Assembly (NCBI RefSeq): GCF_001282725.1
Contig: NZ_LN876586.1
Coordinates: forward strand, 273,009-337,008
Reading direction: 5' to 3'
DNA: 64,000 nt
DNA from: Inediibacterium massiliense
Lineage (GTDB): Bacteria > Bacillota > Clostridia > Peptostreptococcales > Thermotaleaceae
A program made the translations under genes and the position numbers. This document shows positions 54,001 to 63,932 of the stretch, piece by piece; the first letter of the stretch is position 1; the number at the start of each line of letters is the position of its first letter. The notes beneath the pieces are model-generated. The model was not told the DNA's origin, made no database searches, and worked only from the letters and a program-made list of their open reading frames with translations.

Positions 54001-55500
54001 ATGGAACTATCTAATGTATATGTGCATACTTATAAAGAAATTACTTCTGAAGTAGAAAAAATATCAGAAAGAAATCTCATAAAAGCAGGAATGCTTCAAA
54101 AAATATCAGGAGCATATGCTTATTTACCATTAGGACATAAAATGTTAACTCGTATTCAAGAACAAGCTAAAAAAGTCTTAGAACAAAACGGATTTGAAGA
54201 AATATTGTTTTTAGGAAATCAAGATGGTTTTTTAAAAAAAGTAAAAAAAGGTATGAAAAAAGATAAAGTATTTTTTTATCAAGTAGAACAAATGGTTCCT
54301 TCTAGAGAAAATAAAAGGGGAAGTCTTTTTATAAAGGGAGAAGTAGTGTATAAAGATGTGAAAGAAATAAAAAAAGATTTTTTCTTTATTGAAGATTTAT
54401 GCAATGAGGTGTTAAGAATATGTGGATTAAATGGAGAGAAAATAAAAGATATCCACAATCAGGAGGATATTCTTTCATCTATTATAGGAATACCTTCAGA
54501 AGAAGGAAAAGAAAATATAGTTTCTTGTTCATGTGGATATAAAGCAACTCAAAGATATGCGCCTTGTAAAAAAGAAAGTTTTGAAAATGAAGTAGAGTTT
54601 TCTTTGGAAAAAGTATATACTCCAGATGTAAAAACAATTGATCAGCTTACAAAGTTTTTAGGAATTACTTCTAAGAAATTAATAAAATGTCTTTTGTTAA
54701 AAAATCAAAAAAACTTTATAGCAGCTTTTGTAAGAGGAGATCGAGAACTAAATTTAGCAAAATTAGAAAAAACTTTAGGATTTTCTCACAAGGAGCTTGT
54801 ATTTTTAAAAGAAGAAGAAGTGGAAACATTAACTCATGCAAAGGTCGGTTTTGCAGGACCCATAGGGCTTGAGAATACAATTATTGTAGTAGATTATGAA
54901 GTAACTCATATGAAAAATGCAGTAGCAGGAGCCAATGAAACAGATTTTCATATAAAAAATATAAATTACGGAAGAGATTTTAAGGCCGATTACATATTAG
55001 ATATAAAAAATATAGAACAAGGAGATTCTTGTGTAAATTGTGGGGAAGATATTAGTGTATATCCATATATGGAAATGGCAAGAATTGAAAAAGAGAAAGA
55101 TAAAATTTCTTTTTCATTAGATATTACATCTATATTATCTGGGATAGCTTCTATCTATTATGATGAATATGGATTGACATGGCCTATTTCTTTGTCTTTT
55201 TATCCTATCATCCTATCTATTTTAAATATGAAGGATCAAGAGCAAGTTGATTTTGCAAATCAAATATATGAAAAATTAAAGGGAAAAAATATAGAAGTAC
55301 TTTTAGATGATCGAAATGAAAAGATAGGAGTAAAATTTCAGGATGCAGAGCTTTTAGGAATTCCTATTCAGATAATAGTAGGAAGAGGTGCGAAAGATCA
55401 TATTGTGGAATATAAGATACGGACAAAAGAATATAAAAAAGAGTTTGTATACAATGAATTGTTTTCTCAAATACAAAAAGATTTACAAGATGATATGTAA
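54001..55500 (+). CDS. Prolyl-tRNA synthetase paralogue with eroded catalytic core and intact editing (INS) and anticodon domains
   Basis: A 499-residue protein related to bacterial-type ProRS. The N-terminus (about 1-65, 'LIKAGMLQKISGAYAYLPLGHKML') matches motif 1. Where ProRS has 'GPTHEE' and motif 2 ('FRDE.RPRFGLMRGREF'), the sequence is shortened and unrelated (about 70-165). The motif 3 segment ('GCYGIGVSR') is replaced by 'SLDITSILSGIA'. The INS/YbaK-like domain (about 206-340, 'VRGDRELNLAKLEKTLGF', 'AGPIGLENT', 'AGANETDFHIKNINYGRDF') and anticodon domain (about 395-499, 'VLLDDRNEKIGVKFQDAELLGIP') look sound. It probably cannot charge tRNA and may edit mischarged tRNA-Pro or regulate. 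It lies 32 bp after the chelatase subunit, in the same operon. Confidence 0.85.
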   Translation: MELSNVYVHTYKEITSEVEKISERNLIKAGMLQKISGAYAYLPLGHKMLTRIQEQAKKVLEQNGFEEILFLGNQDGFLKKVKKGMKKDKVFFYQVEQMVPSRENKRGSLFIKGEVVYKDVKEIKKDFFFIEDLCNEVLRICGLNGEKIKDIHNQEDILSSIIGIPSEEGKENIVSCSCGYKATQRYAPCKKESFENEVEFSLEKVYTPDVKTIDQLTKFLGITSKKLIKCLLLKNQKNFIAAFVRGDRELNLAKLEKTLGFSHKELVFLKEEEVETLTHAKVGFAGPIGLENTIIVVDYEVTHMKNAVAGANETDFHIKNINYGRDFKADYILDIKNIEQGDSCVNCGEDISVYPYMEMARIEKEKDKISFSLDITSILSGIASIYYDEYGLTWPISLSFYPIILSILNMKDQEQVDFANQIYEKLKGKNIEVLLDDRNEKIGVKFQDAELLGIPIQIIVGRGAKDHIVEYKIRTKEYKKEFVYNELFSQIQKDLQDDM

Positions 55501-55593
55501 AAAAGAGAAAAAGTATAAAATGTATTTTCTTGATTCTAAAACTTTTTTTCGATATAATGAATGAATACAAGGAGTGTAATAGGAGGTAAGATT

Positions 55594-57072
55594 ATGACAG
55601 TAAGAGTTAGATTTGCACCAAGTCCTACAGGATTTGTACATATAGGAAGCTTAAGAACTGCTCTTTATAACTATTTATTTGCAAAACAACAAGGTGGTAA
55701 ATATATTTTAAGAGTAGAAGATACGGATCGAACAAGATATGTAGAAGGAGCTATTGAAAACATGATCAATGCTCTAAAATGGGCAGGGGTTGAACATGAT
55801 GAGGGAGTTGTTTTAGAAAATGGAAAGCTCACTCAAAAAGGAGAATATGGTCCTTATATACAATCTGAAAGACTTGATATTTATAAAAAATATGTAGATG
55901 AATTAATAGAAAAAGGACATGCTTATTATTGTTTTTGTTCTAAGGAAAGACTGGATGCAGTAAGAGAAGAGCAAAAAAATAATGGACAAACTCCAAAATA
56001 TGATGGTCATTGCAGAGATATTTCTATAGAAGAAGCGAAAAAACGCATTGAAGCTGGAGAAGAATATGTCATTCGTCTAAAACTTCCTTATGATTATAAT
56101 ATAAGTTTTTATGATGTGATTAGAGGAAATGTAGTAGTGAATACGAATGATTTAGATGATCAAGTTCTTATGAAGACAGATGGATTTCCAACCTATCATT
56201 TTGCAGTAGTGATTGATGATCATTTAATGGAAATCACTCATGTAATCAGAGGAGAAGAATGGATCATTTCTACTCCAAAGCATGTATATCTATATGAAGT
56301 ATTTGGATGGGAAGCACCTAAATTTGTACATCTTCCAAATATATTGAATAAAGATCGAAAAAAATTAAGCAAGAGACAAGGAGATGTGGCAGCAGAAGAC
56401 TTTAGAAAAAAAGGATATCTTCCACAAGGACTTGTAAATTATTTAGCTTTGGTAGGATGGAGTCCTGAAGACAATCAAGAAATTTTTTCTATGGAAGAAT
56501 TAATAGAAAAATTCTCACTAGAGAGAGTATCTAAAAGTGGTGGAGTATTTGATGTTGACAAACTAAATTGGATCAATAGTCATTATATGAAGGAAGCTTC
56601 TTCTGAAGAATTAGTAAAGATATGTATTCCTTATTTAATAGAAGAAGGATATATTAAAGAAGAAGAGATAGATGAAAAATATGAATGGCTTAAGGATATG
56701 GTAACTGTTTTAAAAGAACGTATTGCTTATGGAAAAGAAATTGTGGATAAGGTGGATATCTTCTTTAAAACAGAAATTCATCCACAAGATGAAGAAGCGA
56801 AAGAAATATTAAAATTAGAACATCTTCCTCATTTGCTTGAAGTCTTTAAAGAAAAGGTAGAAATAGCAGACAATATTGATGAAGTATTTGGGAAAAAAGT
56901 ATTTAAAGAAATACAAAAAGAAACTGGATACAAAGGGAAAAATCTTTTTATGCCTATTCGTGTAGCTTTAACAGGAGAAGTACATGGACCAGATCTTCCT
57001 CTTATGATTAAAGTTTTAGGGAAACAAAATATTTTATCTCGCATAGAATATGTAATAAAAAATTTATTATAA
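55594..57072 (+). CDS. gltX: Glutamyl-tRNA synthetase
   Basis: A 492-residue class I synthetase. '[20 protein letters not shown]' is the HIGH region (about 9-28), 'EDTDRTRY' follows, and 'KLSKRQGDV' is KMSKS (about 255-263). The C-terminal helical anticodon domain is present. Since a separate GlnRS is encoded at 59.8 kb, it is likely specific for tRNA-Glu. ATG 55594 follows AGGAGG; an earlier in-frame ATG at 55561 is less well placed. Glu-tRNA also feeds tetrapyrrole synthesis in this group, but no hem genes are here. Its place before cysE-cysS is the usual Firmicutes order. Confidence 0.97.
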   Translation: MTVRVRFAPSPTGFVHIGSLRTALYNYLFAKQQGGKYILRVEDTDRTRYVEGAIENMINALKWAGVEHDEGVVLENGKLTQKGEYGPYIQSERLDIYKKYVDELIEKGHAYYCFCSKERLDAVREEQKNNGQTPKYDGHCRDISIEEAKKRIEAGEEYVIRLKLPYDYNISFYDVIRGNVVVNTNDLDDQVLMKTDGFPTYHFAVVIDDHLMEITHVIRGEEWIISTPKHVYLYEVFGWEAPKFVHLPNILNKDRKKLSKRQGDVAAEDFRKKGYLPQGLVNYLALVGWSPEDNQEIFSMEELIEKFSLERVSKSGGVFDVDKLNWINSHYMKEASSEELVKICIPYLIEEGYIKEEEIDEKYEWLKDMVTVLKERIAYGKEIVDKVDIFFKTEIHPQDEEAKEILKLEHLPHLLEVFKEKVEIADNIDEVFGKKVFKEIQKETGYKGKNLFMPIRVALTGEVHGPDLPLMIKVLGKQNILSRIEYVIKNLL

Positions 57073-57079
57073 AATGCAT

Positions 57080-57302
57080 GGATTAGGAGAGTAAGTTTAA
57101 AAAATCTGACAGAGAAAAGCTATCATAGGCTGAAAGTAGCTTAAGTATTTTTTAAACCCAAGTGCACCTAGGAGCAGCTGTCCGAAAATAAGTAGGAACA
57201 GACGACTTGCCTCGTTATAGGCAAAAAAGCTGAAGGAATGATCCTTAAGCAGAGTGGAACCGCGAAAAAACTTCGTCTCTGTACAGAGACGAGGTTTTTT
57301 AC
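57080..57302 (+). promoter_or_regulatory. T-box riboswitch (cysteine) with terminator
   Basis: AGAGTGGAACCGCG (57251-57264) is the T-box antiterminator element. The terminator (aacttcgtctctg / cagagacgaggtt, T6) spans about 57265-57300. TGC at 57163-57165 in the stem I region is the likely Cys specifier. It would couple cysE-cysS expression to tRNA-Cys charging. I see no strong promoter between gltX and the leader. Confidence 0.9.
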
Positions 57303-57368
57303 TTTTTGGGAAATTATATAAATGAATAAGTTATGGATAACTTTAGAAAGAAAGATTTTCATCAAATT

Positions 57369-57450
57369 TTAAGCAACGGAAATTTTGAATGCAATGAAAG
57401 AATTTCGTTGGCGATATGAGTAGTTCCGATAGGAACATGCGAATTTTTTA
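57369..57450 (+). repeat. Dispersed modular palindromic repeat, partial copy E
   Basis: It contains only the hairpin module: 'aagcaacggaaattttgaatgcaatg' region and 'aatttcgttggcgatatgag', followed by an extra small hairpin (gttcc-gat-aggaac) and 'atgcgaatttttta'. The outer gtcata/tatgac ends and the 'cactaaattttc' segment are missing. It lies between the cysteine T-box and cysE, so it is part of the cysE mRNA leader. Confidence 0.75.
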
Positions 57451-57473
57451 TTTGTTAGAAAGGAGAATGGGCT

Positions 57474-58160
57474 ATGATAAAATTCATCAAACAAATTAAT
57501 GAAGACATACAAGCGGTTTTAGACAGAGATCCTGCTGCAAGAAGTAAAATAGAAGTACTTCTTTGTTACCCATCTATTCATAGTATTATCAGTCATAGGA
57601 TTGCCCATGGCTTATACAAGAGGGGATTTGTAGTTCTAGCAAGACTCATTTCACAAATTAGCAGATTTTTTACAGGAATAGAGATTCATCCAGGAGCGAC
57701 TATCGGAAAAAGATTATTTATAGACCATGGAATGGGTGTTGTCATTGGGGAGACTGCTGAAGTGGGAAATGATGTGACTATTTATCAAGGAGCTACTTTA
57801 GGAGGCACAGGAAAAGAAAAAGGAAAAAGGCATCCTACTATTGGGGATAATGTAGTGATTAGTAGTGGAGCCAAAGTATTAGGACCTTTTAAAGTAGGAG
57901 ATAACTCTAAAATAGGTTCAGGATCTGTAGTATTAAAAGAAGTACCTCCTAATTGTACAGTAGTAGGTGTTCCTGGTAGAATAGTGGTAAAGGATAATGT
58001 GAAAATTAGAAGTATGCATAAACCAGAGATTGATTTAGATCAGGTTCATCTTCCAGATCCAATTATGCAGGAGTTAGATTGTTTATTTAAAAGAATTAGT
58101 GTTTTAGAGAAACAAATTATGAAAACTCAGGAAGGGGAAAGAAAAGATGAAAATTTATAA
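57474..58160 (+). CDS. cysE: Serine O-acetyltransferase
   Basis: A 228-residue enzyme making O-acetylserine for cysteine synthesis. The N-terminal helical part (about 1-60) is followed by the left-handed beta helix: '[39 protein letters not shown]' (split, about 65-103), '[29 protein letters not shown]'. The catalytic histidines are in 'IDHGMG' and 'KRHPTIG'. AGAAAGGAG precedes the ATG. It overlaps cysS by 14 bases, so the two are coupled. The upstream T-box senses tRNA-Cys. Confidence 0.96.
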   Translation: MIKFIKQINEDIQAVLDRDPAARSKIEVLLCYPSIHSIISHRIAHGLYKRGFVVLARLISQISRFFTGIEIHPGATIGKRLFIDHGMGVVIGETAEVGNDVTIYQGATLGGTGKEKGKRHPTIGDNVVISSGAKVLGPFKVGDNSKIGSGSVVLKEVPPNCTVVGVPGRIVVKDNVKIRSMHKPEIDLDQVHLPDPIMQELDCLFKRISVLEKQIMKTQEGERKDENL

Positions 58161-59541
58161 TACACTTACAAGAAAAAAGGAAGAATTTATTCCTATAGAT
58201 GAAAAGGAAGTAAAAATATATGCTTGTGGACCAACTGTTTATAATTATTTTCATATAGGAAATGCAAGACCTTTTGTAGTATTTGACACTTTAAGAAGAT
58301 ACCTTGAATATAGAGGATATAAAGTAAAGTTTGTACAAAATTTTACAGATGTAGACGATAAAATTATAAATAGAGGAAAAGAAGAAGGAATTACTCCTAG
58401 TGAAGTAAGTGAAAAATATATAAAAGAGTATTTTAAAGATGCGCAAAGCATTGGAGTAAAAAAAGCGGATATTCATCCAAAAGTAACAGAAACTATGGAT
58501 GACATTATAAAGTTTGTACATGATCTTGTGAAAAAAGGATATGCCTATGAAGTAAAAGGAGATGTATATTTTGATACTTCAAAATTTGAAGAATATGGGA
58601 AATTATCAAAACAAAGTATTGAAGATTTAGAAGCAGGAGCAAGAATAGAAGTAAATGATATCAAAAAAAGTCCTATGGATTTTGCTCTGTGGAAAAGTCA
58701 GAAGGTAGGAGAAATTGCTTGGGATAGTCCATGGGGAAAAGGAAGACCAGGTTGGCATATAGAGTGCTCTGTTATGGCTACTAAATATTTAGGAGAGACT
58801 ATAGATATTCATGGAGGAGGACAAGATTTGATTTTTCCTCATCATGAAAATGAAATTGCACAAAGTGAAGCTTGTACTGGAAAACCATTTGCAAGATATT
58901 GGATGCATAATGGATATATTACAATCAATAATGAAAAAATGTCTAAGTCAAAAGGAAATTTCTTTACAGTAAGAGATATTATAAAAGATTTTGATGGAGA
59001 AGTAGTGAGATTCTTTTTATTATCTGCTCAATATAGAAATCCTATTAACTTTAGTAGAGAATTAATGGAGCAAGGAAAGAGTGGACTAGAAAGATTGTAT
59101 CATGCTAAAAATAATTTAAAACATCTTCTAGATCATGCAAAAGGAAATATAAGTGAAGAAGAAAAAGAAATATTTAAAGGATATGAAAAACATAAAGAAA
59201 AATTTATAAGTTCAATGGATGATGATTTGAATACTGCTGATGCTATAGCTTCTGTATTTGAGTTGGTAAAAGAACTAAATTCTACTATGAATGTAGATCA
59301 TTCAAAAGAATTTATACAAAAGAGCTATGATTTATTTATGGAACTTGTAGGAGTACTTGGTCTTTTACAAAAAGAAGAAGAAAGTTTAGATGAAGAAATA
59401 GAAAAATTAGTAAAAGATAGACAAGAAGCAAGAAAAAATAAAAATTTTGCATTAGCAGATCAAATTCGAGATGAGTTAAAAGAAAGAGGCATTATTTTAG
59501 AAGATACTCCTCAAGGAGTAAAATGGCATATTCAAAAATAA
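58147..59541 (+). CDS. cysS: Cysteinyl-tRNA synthetase
   Basis: A 464-residue class I synthetase. '[21 protein letters not shown]' (about 28-48) includes a zinc ligand and HIGH. 'WHIECSVMA' (about 205) and '[11 protein letters not shown]' (about 233) supply other zinc ligands, and 'KMSKSKGNF' (about 265-273) is KMSKS. Its 5' end overlaps cysE. AGGAAGGGGAAAG precedes the ATG. Confidence 0.97.
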   Translation: MKIYNTLTRKKEEFIPIDEKEVKIYACGPTVYNYFHIGNARPFVVFDTLRRYLEYRGYKVKFVQNFTDVDDKIINRGKEEGITPSEVSEKYIKEYFKDAQSIGVKKADIHPKVTETMDDIIKFVHDLVKKGYAYEVKGDVYFDTSKFEEYGKLSKQSIEDLEAGARIEVNDIKKSPMDFALWKSQKVGEIAWDSPWGKGRPGWHIECSVMATKYLGETIDIHGGGQDLIFPHHENEIAQSEACTGKPFARYWMHNGYITINNEKMSKSKGNFFTVRDIIKDFDGEVVRFFLLSAQYRNPINFSRELMEQGKSGLERLYHAKNNLKHLLDHAKGNISEEEKEIFKGYEKHKEKFISSMDDDLNTADAIASVFELVKELNSTMNVDHSKEFIQKSYDLFMELVGVLGLLQKEEESLDEEIEKLVKDRQEARKNKNFALADQIRDELKERGIILEDTPQGVKWHIQK

Positions 59542-59574
59542 ATGAATACTAAAAACGGTTACTTTATATTGATC

Positions 59575-59623
59575 ACAAAGTCATAAAATTCTTCACTAAT
59601 TTTTATGACTTTGTTACAATATA
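59575..59623. repeat. Dispersed palindromic repeat, minimal copy D
   Basis: It consists of just the two ends, acaaagtcataaaa / ttttatgactttgt (14-bp perfect inverted repeats), around 'ttcttcactaat', followed by 'tacaatata' as in copies B and C. This is the shortest copy and may represent the basic unit. It lies in the 225-bp gap between cysS and glnS, which otherwise holds only AT-rich sequence. Confidence 0.8.
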
Positions 59624-59766
59624 CTTTGCCAATATATAGTTTGAATACAATATAATAATATAGAATAAGTTTTAGTATTTTTGAAATATCTATAAGAATG
59701 AGTTATAATTATACCTAAAAAAGAAAAAAATGTGATAAAGGAAAGAATCAGAAAGGTTGTGTATCA

Positions 59767-61422
59767 ATGGATAACCATACTCCATCAAATTTTATTAAAA
59801 ATATTATTGTGGATGATTTAAAAACCGGAAAACATAAAGAGATCGTTACTCGTTTTCCACCAGAACCTAACGGATACTTACATATTGGTCATGCAAAATC
59901 AATTTGCTTAAATTTCGGATTAGCAGATGAATTTAAAGGAAAAACAAATTTACGCTTTGATGATACCAACCCAGTCAAAGAAGATACAGAATATGTAGAA
60001 TCTATCAAAGAAGATGTAAAATGGTTGGGATTTGAATGGGATGATTTGTATTTTGCATCGGATTATTTTGATGAAATGTATAAAAGAGCGATCCTTCTTA
60101 TCGAAAAAGGAAAAGCTTATGTATGTGATTTATCAGCAGAAGAAATAAGAGCATATAGAGGAACTTTGAAAGAACCGGGAAAAGAAAGCCCATATAGAAA
60201 TAGATCTGTAGAGGAAAATTTAAATTTATTTGAGAAAATGAAGGCTGGAGAATTTAAAGATGGAGAAAAAGTATTAAGAGCCAAAATTGATATGGCATCT
60301 CCTAATTTAAATATGAGAGATCCAGTTATTTATAGAATTGCTCATGCTACACATCACAATACACAAGATAAATGGTGCATTTATCCTATGTATGACTTTG
60401 CACATCCAATAGAAGATGCCATTGAAGGAATTACTCATTCTATTTGTACATTAGAATTTGAAGATCACAGACCTTTATATGATTGGGTGGTAAGAGAATG
60501 TGAAATGGAGAGCATTCCACAGCAAATTGAATTTGCAAGACTAGATATGACAAATACGGTAATGAGCAAAAGAAAATTAAAACAGCTTGTAGATGAAGGA
60601 TATGTAGATGGATGGGATGATCCTAGAATGCCTACTGTTTCAGGACTTAGAAGAAGAGGATTTACTCCAGAATCTATTAGAAATTTTGCAAAGGAAATAG
60701 GAGTATCTAAAAGTAATAGTACAGTAGATTATCAAATGCTAGAACATTTTATTAGAGAAGATTTAAAATTAAAAGCTCCAAGAACTATGGGTGTATTAAG
60801 ACCTCTTAAAGTAGTGATTACAAATTATCCTGCTGATCAAGTAGAAATGTTAGATGCAGAGAACAATCCAGAAAATCTAGAAATGGGAGTAAGAAAAATT
60901 CCTTTTTCAAGAGAAATATATATTGAACAAGAGGATTTTATGGAAAATCCTCCTAAAAAATATTTCAGATTATTTCCAGGAAACGAAGTAAGATTAAAAC
61001 ATGCTTATTTTATTACATGTAATGAAGTGATTAAAGATGAAAATGGAGAGGTTACAGAAATTCATTGTACTTATGATCCTAAGACAAAAAGTGGAACAGG
61101 ATTTACAGAGAGAAAAGTAAAAGGAACTATTCATTGGGTAGATGCAAAAAATGCTATTCCTGCTGAATTTAGACTTTATGAGCCTCTTATTTTAGATGAA
61201 GATCTAACAGATGAGAAGACATTTTTAGAGTGTGTCAATCCAAATTCATTAGAAATACTAAATGGATTCGTAGAGCCTAATATGAAAGAAGTAAAAGGAC
61301 AAGATAAGTTTCAATTTTTTAGACATGGATATTTTAATGTAGATCCTAAATATACCACAAATGAAAAGATTGTATTTAATCGAATTGTATCCTTAAAAAG
61401 TTCTTTTAAGATGAATAAATAA
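59767..61422 (+). CDS. glnS: Glutaminyl-tRNA synthetase
   Basis: A 551-residue class I synthetase of the GlnRS type. '[22 protein letters not shown]' (split, about 32-53) is the HIGH region, 'FDDTNP' follows, and '[28 protein letters not shown]' (split, about 258-285) carries KMSKS. The two-barrel C-terminal anticodon domain is present with '[16 protein letters not shown]'. Many clostridia make Gln-tRNA indirectly, so direct GlnRS alongside GluRS is noteworthy but not rare. AAAGGTTGTG is a modest ribosome site. Confidence 0.97.
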   Translation: MDNHTPSNFIKNIIVDDLKTGKHKEIVTRFPPEPNGYLHIGHAKSICLNFGLADEFKGKTNLRFDDTNPVKEDTEYVESIKEDVKWLGFEWDDLYFASDYFDEMYKRAILLIEKGKAYVCDLSAEEIRAYRGTLKEPGKESPYRNRSVEENLNLFEKMKAGEFKDGEKVLRAKIDMASPNLNMRDPVIYRIAHATHHNTQDKWCIYPMYDFAHPIEDAIEGITHSICTLEFEDHRPLYDWVVRECEMESIPQQIEFARLDMTNTVMSKRKLKQLVDEGYVDGWDDPRMPTVSGLRRRGFTPESIRNFAKEIGVSKSNSTVDYQMLEHFIREDLKLKAPRTMGVLRPLKVVITNYPADQVEMLDAENNPENLEMGVRKIPFSREIYIEQEDFMENPPKKYFRLFPGNEVRLKHAYFITCNEVIKDENGEVTEIHCTYDPKTKSGTGFTERKVKGTIHWVDAKNAIPAEFRLYEPLILDEDLTDEKTFLECVNPNSLEILNGFVEPNMKEVKGQDKFQFFRHGYFNVDPKYTTNEKIVFNRIVSLKSSFKMNK

Positions 61423-61423
61423 A

Positions 61424-61451
61424 AAAATCCCCATCTAAAGATGGGGATTTG
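61424..61451 (+). terminator. Terminator after glnS
   Basis: aaatccccatct / agatggggattt near-perfect palindrome. The right tail is short in T. Confidence 0.8.
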
Positions 61452-61573
61452 AGTTTGTAATTGTAATAAAAAGCAATTATTTCCCGAGAAATAATGAAAA
61501 GATGAAAACAGCTTTTATCATGTCTAAAATTATAGTATGATTGAGTAGAGAATAAAAAAAGGTAGGGTTATAG

Positions 61574-61993
61574 ATGAAAAAAAACTTTTTTGATGAAGAG
61601 ATTTGTGAACAAGAAATTGGATTGATTCCCCCTTTGGTATTGGCTTATATAGGGGATGCAGTATATGAGGTGTATATTAGACAATACGCCATCCATCATT
61701 GTAAAAAAAATGTCAATGATCTTCATAAGATGAGTACAAAATTTGTACAAGCAAAAGCACAAGCTAAAATTGTACATGTTTTAGAGGAAGAATTAAGTGA
61801 AGAGGAATGGATAATGGTTAAAAAAGGAAGAAATCAAAAGTCAAGTTCAGTTCCTAAAAATGCATGTCTTACAGATTATAAATATGCTACAGGATTTGAA
61901 ACTTTGATTGGATACCTATATCTAAGTAAAAATATAAATAGACTAGAAGAAGTTATTCAAAGAGGAATAGAAATTATAGAAGAATCACTATAA
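61574..61993 (+). CDS. mrnC: Mini-ribonuclease III
   Basis: A 139-residue RNase III catalytic domain without a dsRNA-binding domain. 'LAYIGDAVYEVYIRQYAI' (about 23-40) holds the catalytic acidic residue cluster. 'KGRNQKSSSVPKN' (about 83-95) is typical of MrnC, and 'YKYATGFETLIGYLYL' (about 101-116) has the second active-site Glu. It matures 23S rRNA in Firmicutes. The position between cysS and rlmB is conserved. GGTAGGG precedes the ATG. Confidence 0.95.
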   Translation: MKKNFFDEEICEQEIGLIPPLVLAYIGDAVYEVYIRQYAIHHCKKNVNDLHKMSTKFVQAKAQAKIVHVLEEELSEEEWIMVKKGRNQKSSSVPKNACLTDYKYATGFETLIGYLYLSKNINRLEEVIQRGIEIIEESL

Positions 61994-62012
61994 TTGAAAG
62001 AGGGTGTAGTGT

Positions 62013-62369
62013 TTGACCAAAAGGGAAAAATACATGCTTTATGTGATTCCTGTTCTTTTTGTTGTATTAATATGTAAATCTTTATTTTTAGATGAAGTGA
62101 AAGTTAGTGGAGACGCTTTGCAATTTAAAAATTTTGTAGAAACAATAGTGGAAAATGATAAAAGATATAATGGACCATTCAAAGAAATAGGAATTGCTCA
62201 TTATAAAGTTGTATCTATTAAAAAAATAAAGGATACAGGAACATCTGTAATTTCTAATGGAAAAGAAAATATAAAGATTGCAGGTGCTTATGAGGGAAAA
62301 GTAAGAGGATATTTATTGTATATATTTCCTTATAAAGAATTTCGTATCAAAAGCAATTGGAAAAAATAA
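62013..62369 (+). CDS. Hypothetical membrane-anchored protein, 118 residues
   Basis: I do not recognise a family. One N-terminal hydrophobic segment (about 8-26, '[19 protein letters not shown]') is followed by an extracytoplasmic-looking domain of about 90 residues, rich in Lys and beta strands. The start is TTG at 62013 with AGAGGGTG upstream, 19 bp after mrnC. It ends 11 bp before thyX, so it is probably within a mrnC-thyX-rlmB operon. Confidence 0.7.
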   Translation: MTKREKYMLYVIPVLFVVLICKSLFLDEVKVSGDALQFKNFVETIVENDKRYNGPFKEIGIAHYKVVSIKKIKDTGTSVISNGKENIKIAGAYEGKVRGYLLYIFPYKEFRIKSNWKK

Positions 62370-62380
62370 GGAGGAACAAA

Positions 62381-63142
62381 ATGAAAGTAGAACTTATTCA
62401 ATATACACCAGAGCCAGAAAAAGTGGTATCAGCAGCAGCAAAACTTTGTTATTCAAAAGTAGGCGTGGATGAAATTATGAAAGATTTAACAGATGAAAAA
62501 ATAAGTAAATTTTTAAATATGTTAATGGGACTTGGGCATACATCCACTATTGAGCATGTAAATTTTACTTTTGCAGCAGAAGGAGTGAGTAGAGTACTTA
62601 CTCACCAACTCGTAAGACATAGAATTGCATCTTATTCACAACAATCTCAAAGATATGTAAAACTAGATCAATTTGAATATATTATTCCTCCAAGTATAGA
62701 GGACATTCCTGAGGCAAAGAAAATGTTTATAGAAGCTATGGAAGAGGATCAAAGAAAATATAATGAACTAGTAAAAATTCTTCAAAAACAACATTTTGAG
62801 AATTTATTACAAAGTGGAAAATCAGAAAAAGAAGCAAAAAGATCATCAGAAAAAATGGCCATTGAAGATAGTAGATATGTATTTCCCAATGCCTGTGAAA
62901 CAAAAATTGTATTCACAATGAATGCAAGAACTCTTTTGAATTTCTTTCATCATAGATGCTGTGAAAGAGCACAATGGGAAATTAGAGAATTAGCAACACA
63001 AATGTTAAAGCTTGTAAAACAAGTAGCTCCTACTCTTTTTAAATACGCAGGACCCGGGTGTTTGTATAAAACTTGTCCTGAAGGAAAAATGAGTTGTGGA
63101 AAAGCCGAAGAAGTAAGGGAGAAGTTTCATACATTATCATAA
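62381..63142 (+). CDS. thyX: Flavin-dependent thymidylate synthase
   Basis: A 253-residue FAD enzyme making dTMP without consuming folate reducing power. The ThyX motif '[14 protein letters not shown]' is at about 82-95, with '[19 protein letters not shown]' before it and '[34 protein letters not shown]' (split) after it. ATG 62381 follows AAGGAGG; an in-frame codon at 62357 lies in the upstream gene. The B12-dependent RNR at 2.6 kb supplies deoxynucleotides from the same pool. Confidence 0.97.
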   Translation: MKVELIQYTPEPEKVVSAAAKLCYSKVGVDEIMKDLTDEKISKFLNMLMGLGHTSTIEHVNFTFAAEGVSRVLTHQLVRHRIASYSQQSQRYVKLDQFEYIIPPSIEDIPEAKKMFIEAMEEDQRKYNELVKILQKQHFENLLQSGKSEKEAKRSSEKMAIEDSRYVFPNACETKIVFTMNARTLLNFFHHRCCERAQWEIRELATQMLKLVKQVAPTLFKYAGPGCLYKTCPEGKMSCGKAEEVREKFHTLS

Positions 63143-63182
63143 ACTGGGTAAAATAAATGAAAATGATAAAAAGAGGTGTATT

Positions 63183-63920
63183 ATGCTAGATAAAATAGAA
63201 GGAAGAAATCCAGTAATAGAAGTGTTAAAAGCAGATAGAGAAATAGATAAGATTATGATTTTAAAAGGGGCAGAAGGGTCTGCAAAAAAGATTATAGGTA
63301 TGGCAAAGGATAAAAACATAGTGATTTCATATGTAGAAAAGCAAAAGCTTGATCAAATTTCAGAGTCTCATGCTCATCAAGGGGTAATTGCTTTTGTGGC
63401 AGCACATAAATATTCTGATTTAGAAGATATTTTTAAGAAAGCAGAAGAAAAAGGTGAAGATCCTTTTATTATTATTTTAGATGAAATCACAGATCCTCAT
63501 AATCTAGGTTCTATCATAAGAACTGCAAATGCATCAGGTGCCCATGGAATCATCATTCCTAAAAGAAGAGCAGTAGGACTTACAGGTGTTGTTGCAAAAA
63601 CCTCTGCTGGAGCTATTGAATATGTTCCTGTATGTAAGGTATCTAATATTGCTCAAACAATAGATTCACTAAAGGATAAGGGAGTATGGATAGCAGGAGC
63701 AGATATGGATGGAAAGAAAAAATATCATGAAGAAAATTTAACGGGAAGTATTGCTTTAGTGATTGGAAGTGAAGGAAAAGGAATTTCAAGACTCATAAAA
63801 GAAAAGTGTGATTTTTTAGTCAATATACCTATGAAAGGAGAAGTTAGCTCTTTGAATGCATCCATTGCAGCTTCTATACTTATGTATGAAGTAGCTAGAC
63901 AAAGAGAGGGGAAAGAATAA
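63183..63920 (+). CDS. rlmB: 23S rRNA 2'-O-methyltransferase RlmB (TrmH family)
   Basis: A 245-residue SpoU/TrmH-family methyltransferase. An N-terminal RNA-binding domain (about 1-75, 'KIEGRNPVIEVLKADREI') is followed by the knotted SAM-binding domain: 'LDEITDPHNLGSIIRTANASGAHGIIIPKRR' (split, about 99-129), 'LVIGSEGKGISRLIKEKCD' (about 191-209) and 'IPMKGEVSSLNASIAASILMYE'. AAGAGGTG precedes the ATG. It lies before yacP, in the canonical order. Confidence 0.96.
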   Translation: MLDKIEGRNPVIEVLKADREIDKIMILKGAEGSAKKIIGMAKDKNIVISYVEKQKLDQISESHAHQGVIAFVAAHKYSDLEDIFKKAEEKGEDPFIIILDEITDPHNLGSIIRTANASGAHGIIIPKRRAVGLTGVVAKTSAGAIEYVPVCKVSNIAQTIDSLKDKGVWIAGADMDGKKKYHEENLTGSIALVIGSEGKGISRLIKEKCDFLVNIPMKGEVSSLNASIAASILMYEVARQREGKE

Positions 63921-63932
63921 GGTGAGTAAGAT

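Noticed and set aside
59542-59766. Searching the cysS-glnS gap for a T-box
   Set aside because: No GGTGG-ACCGCG element is present. The gap holds only repeat copy D and AT-rich sequence.
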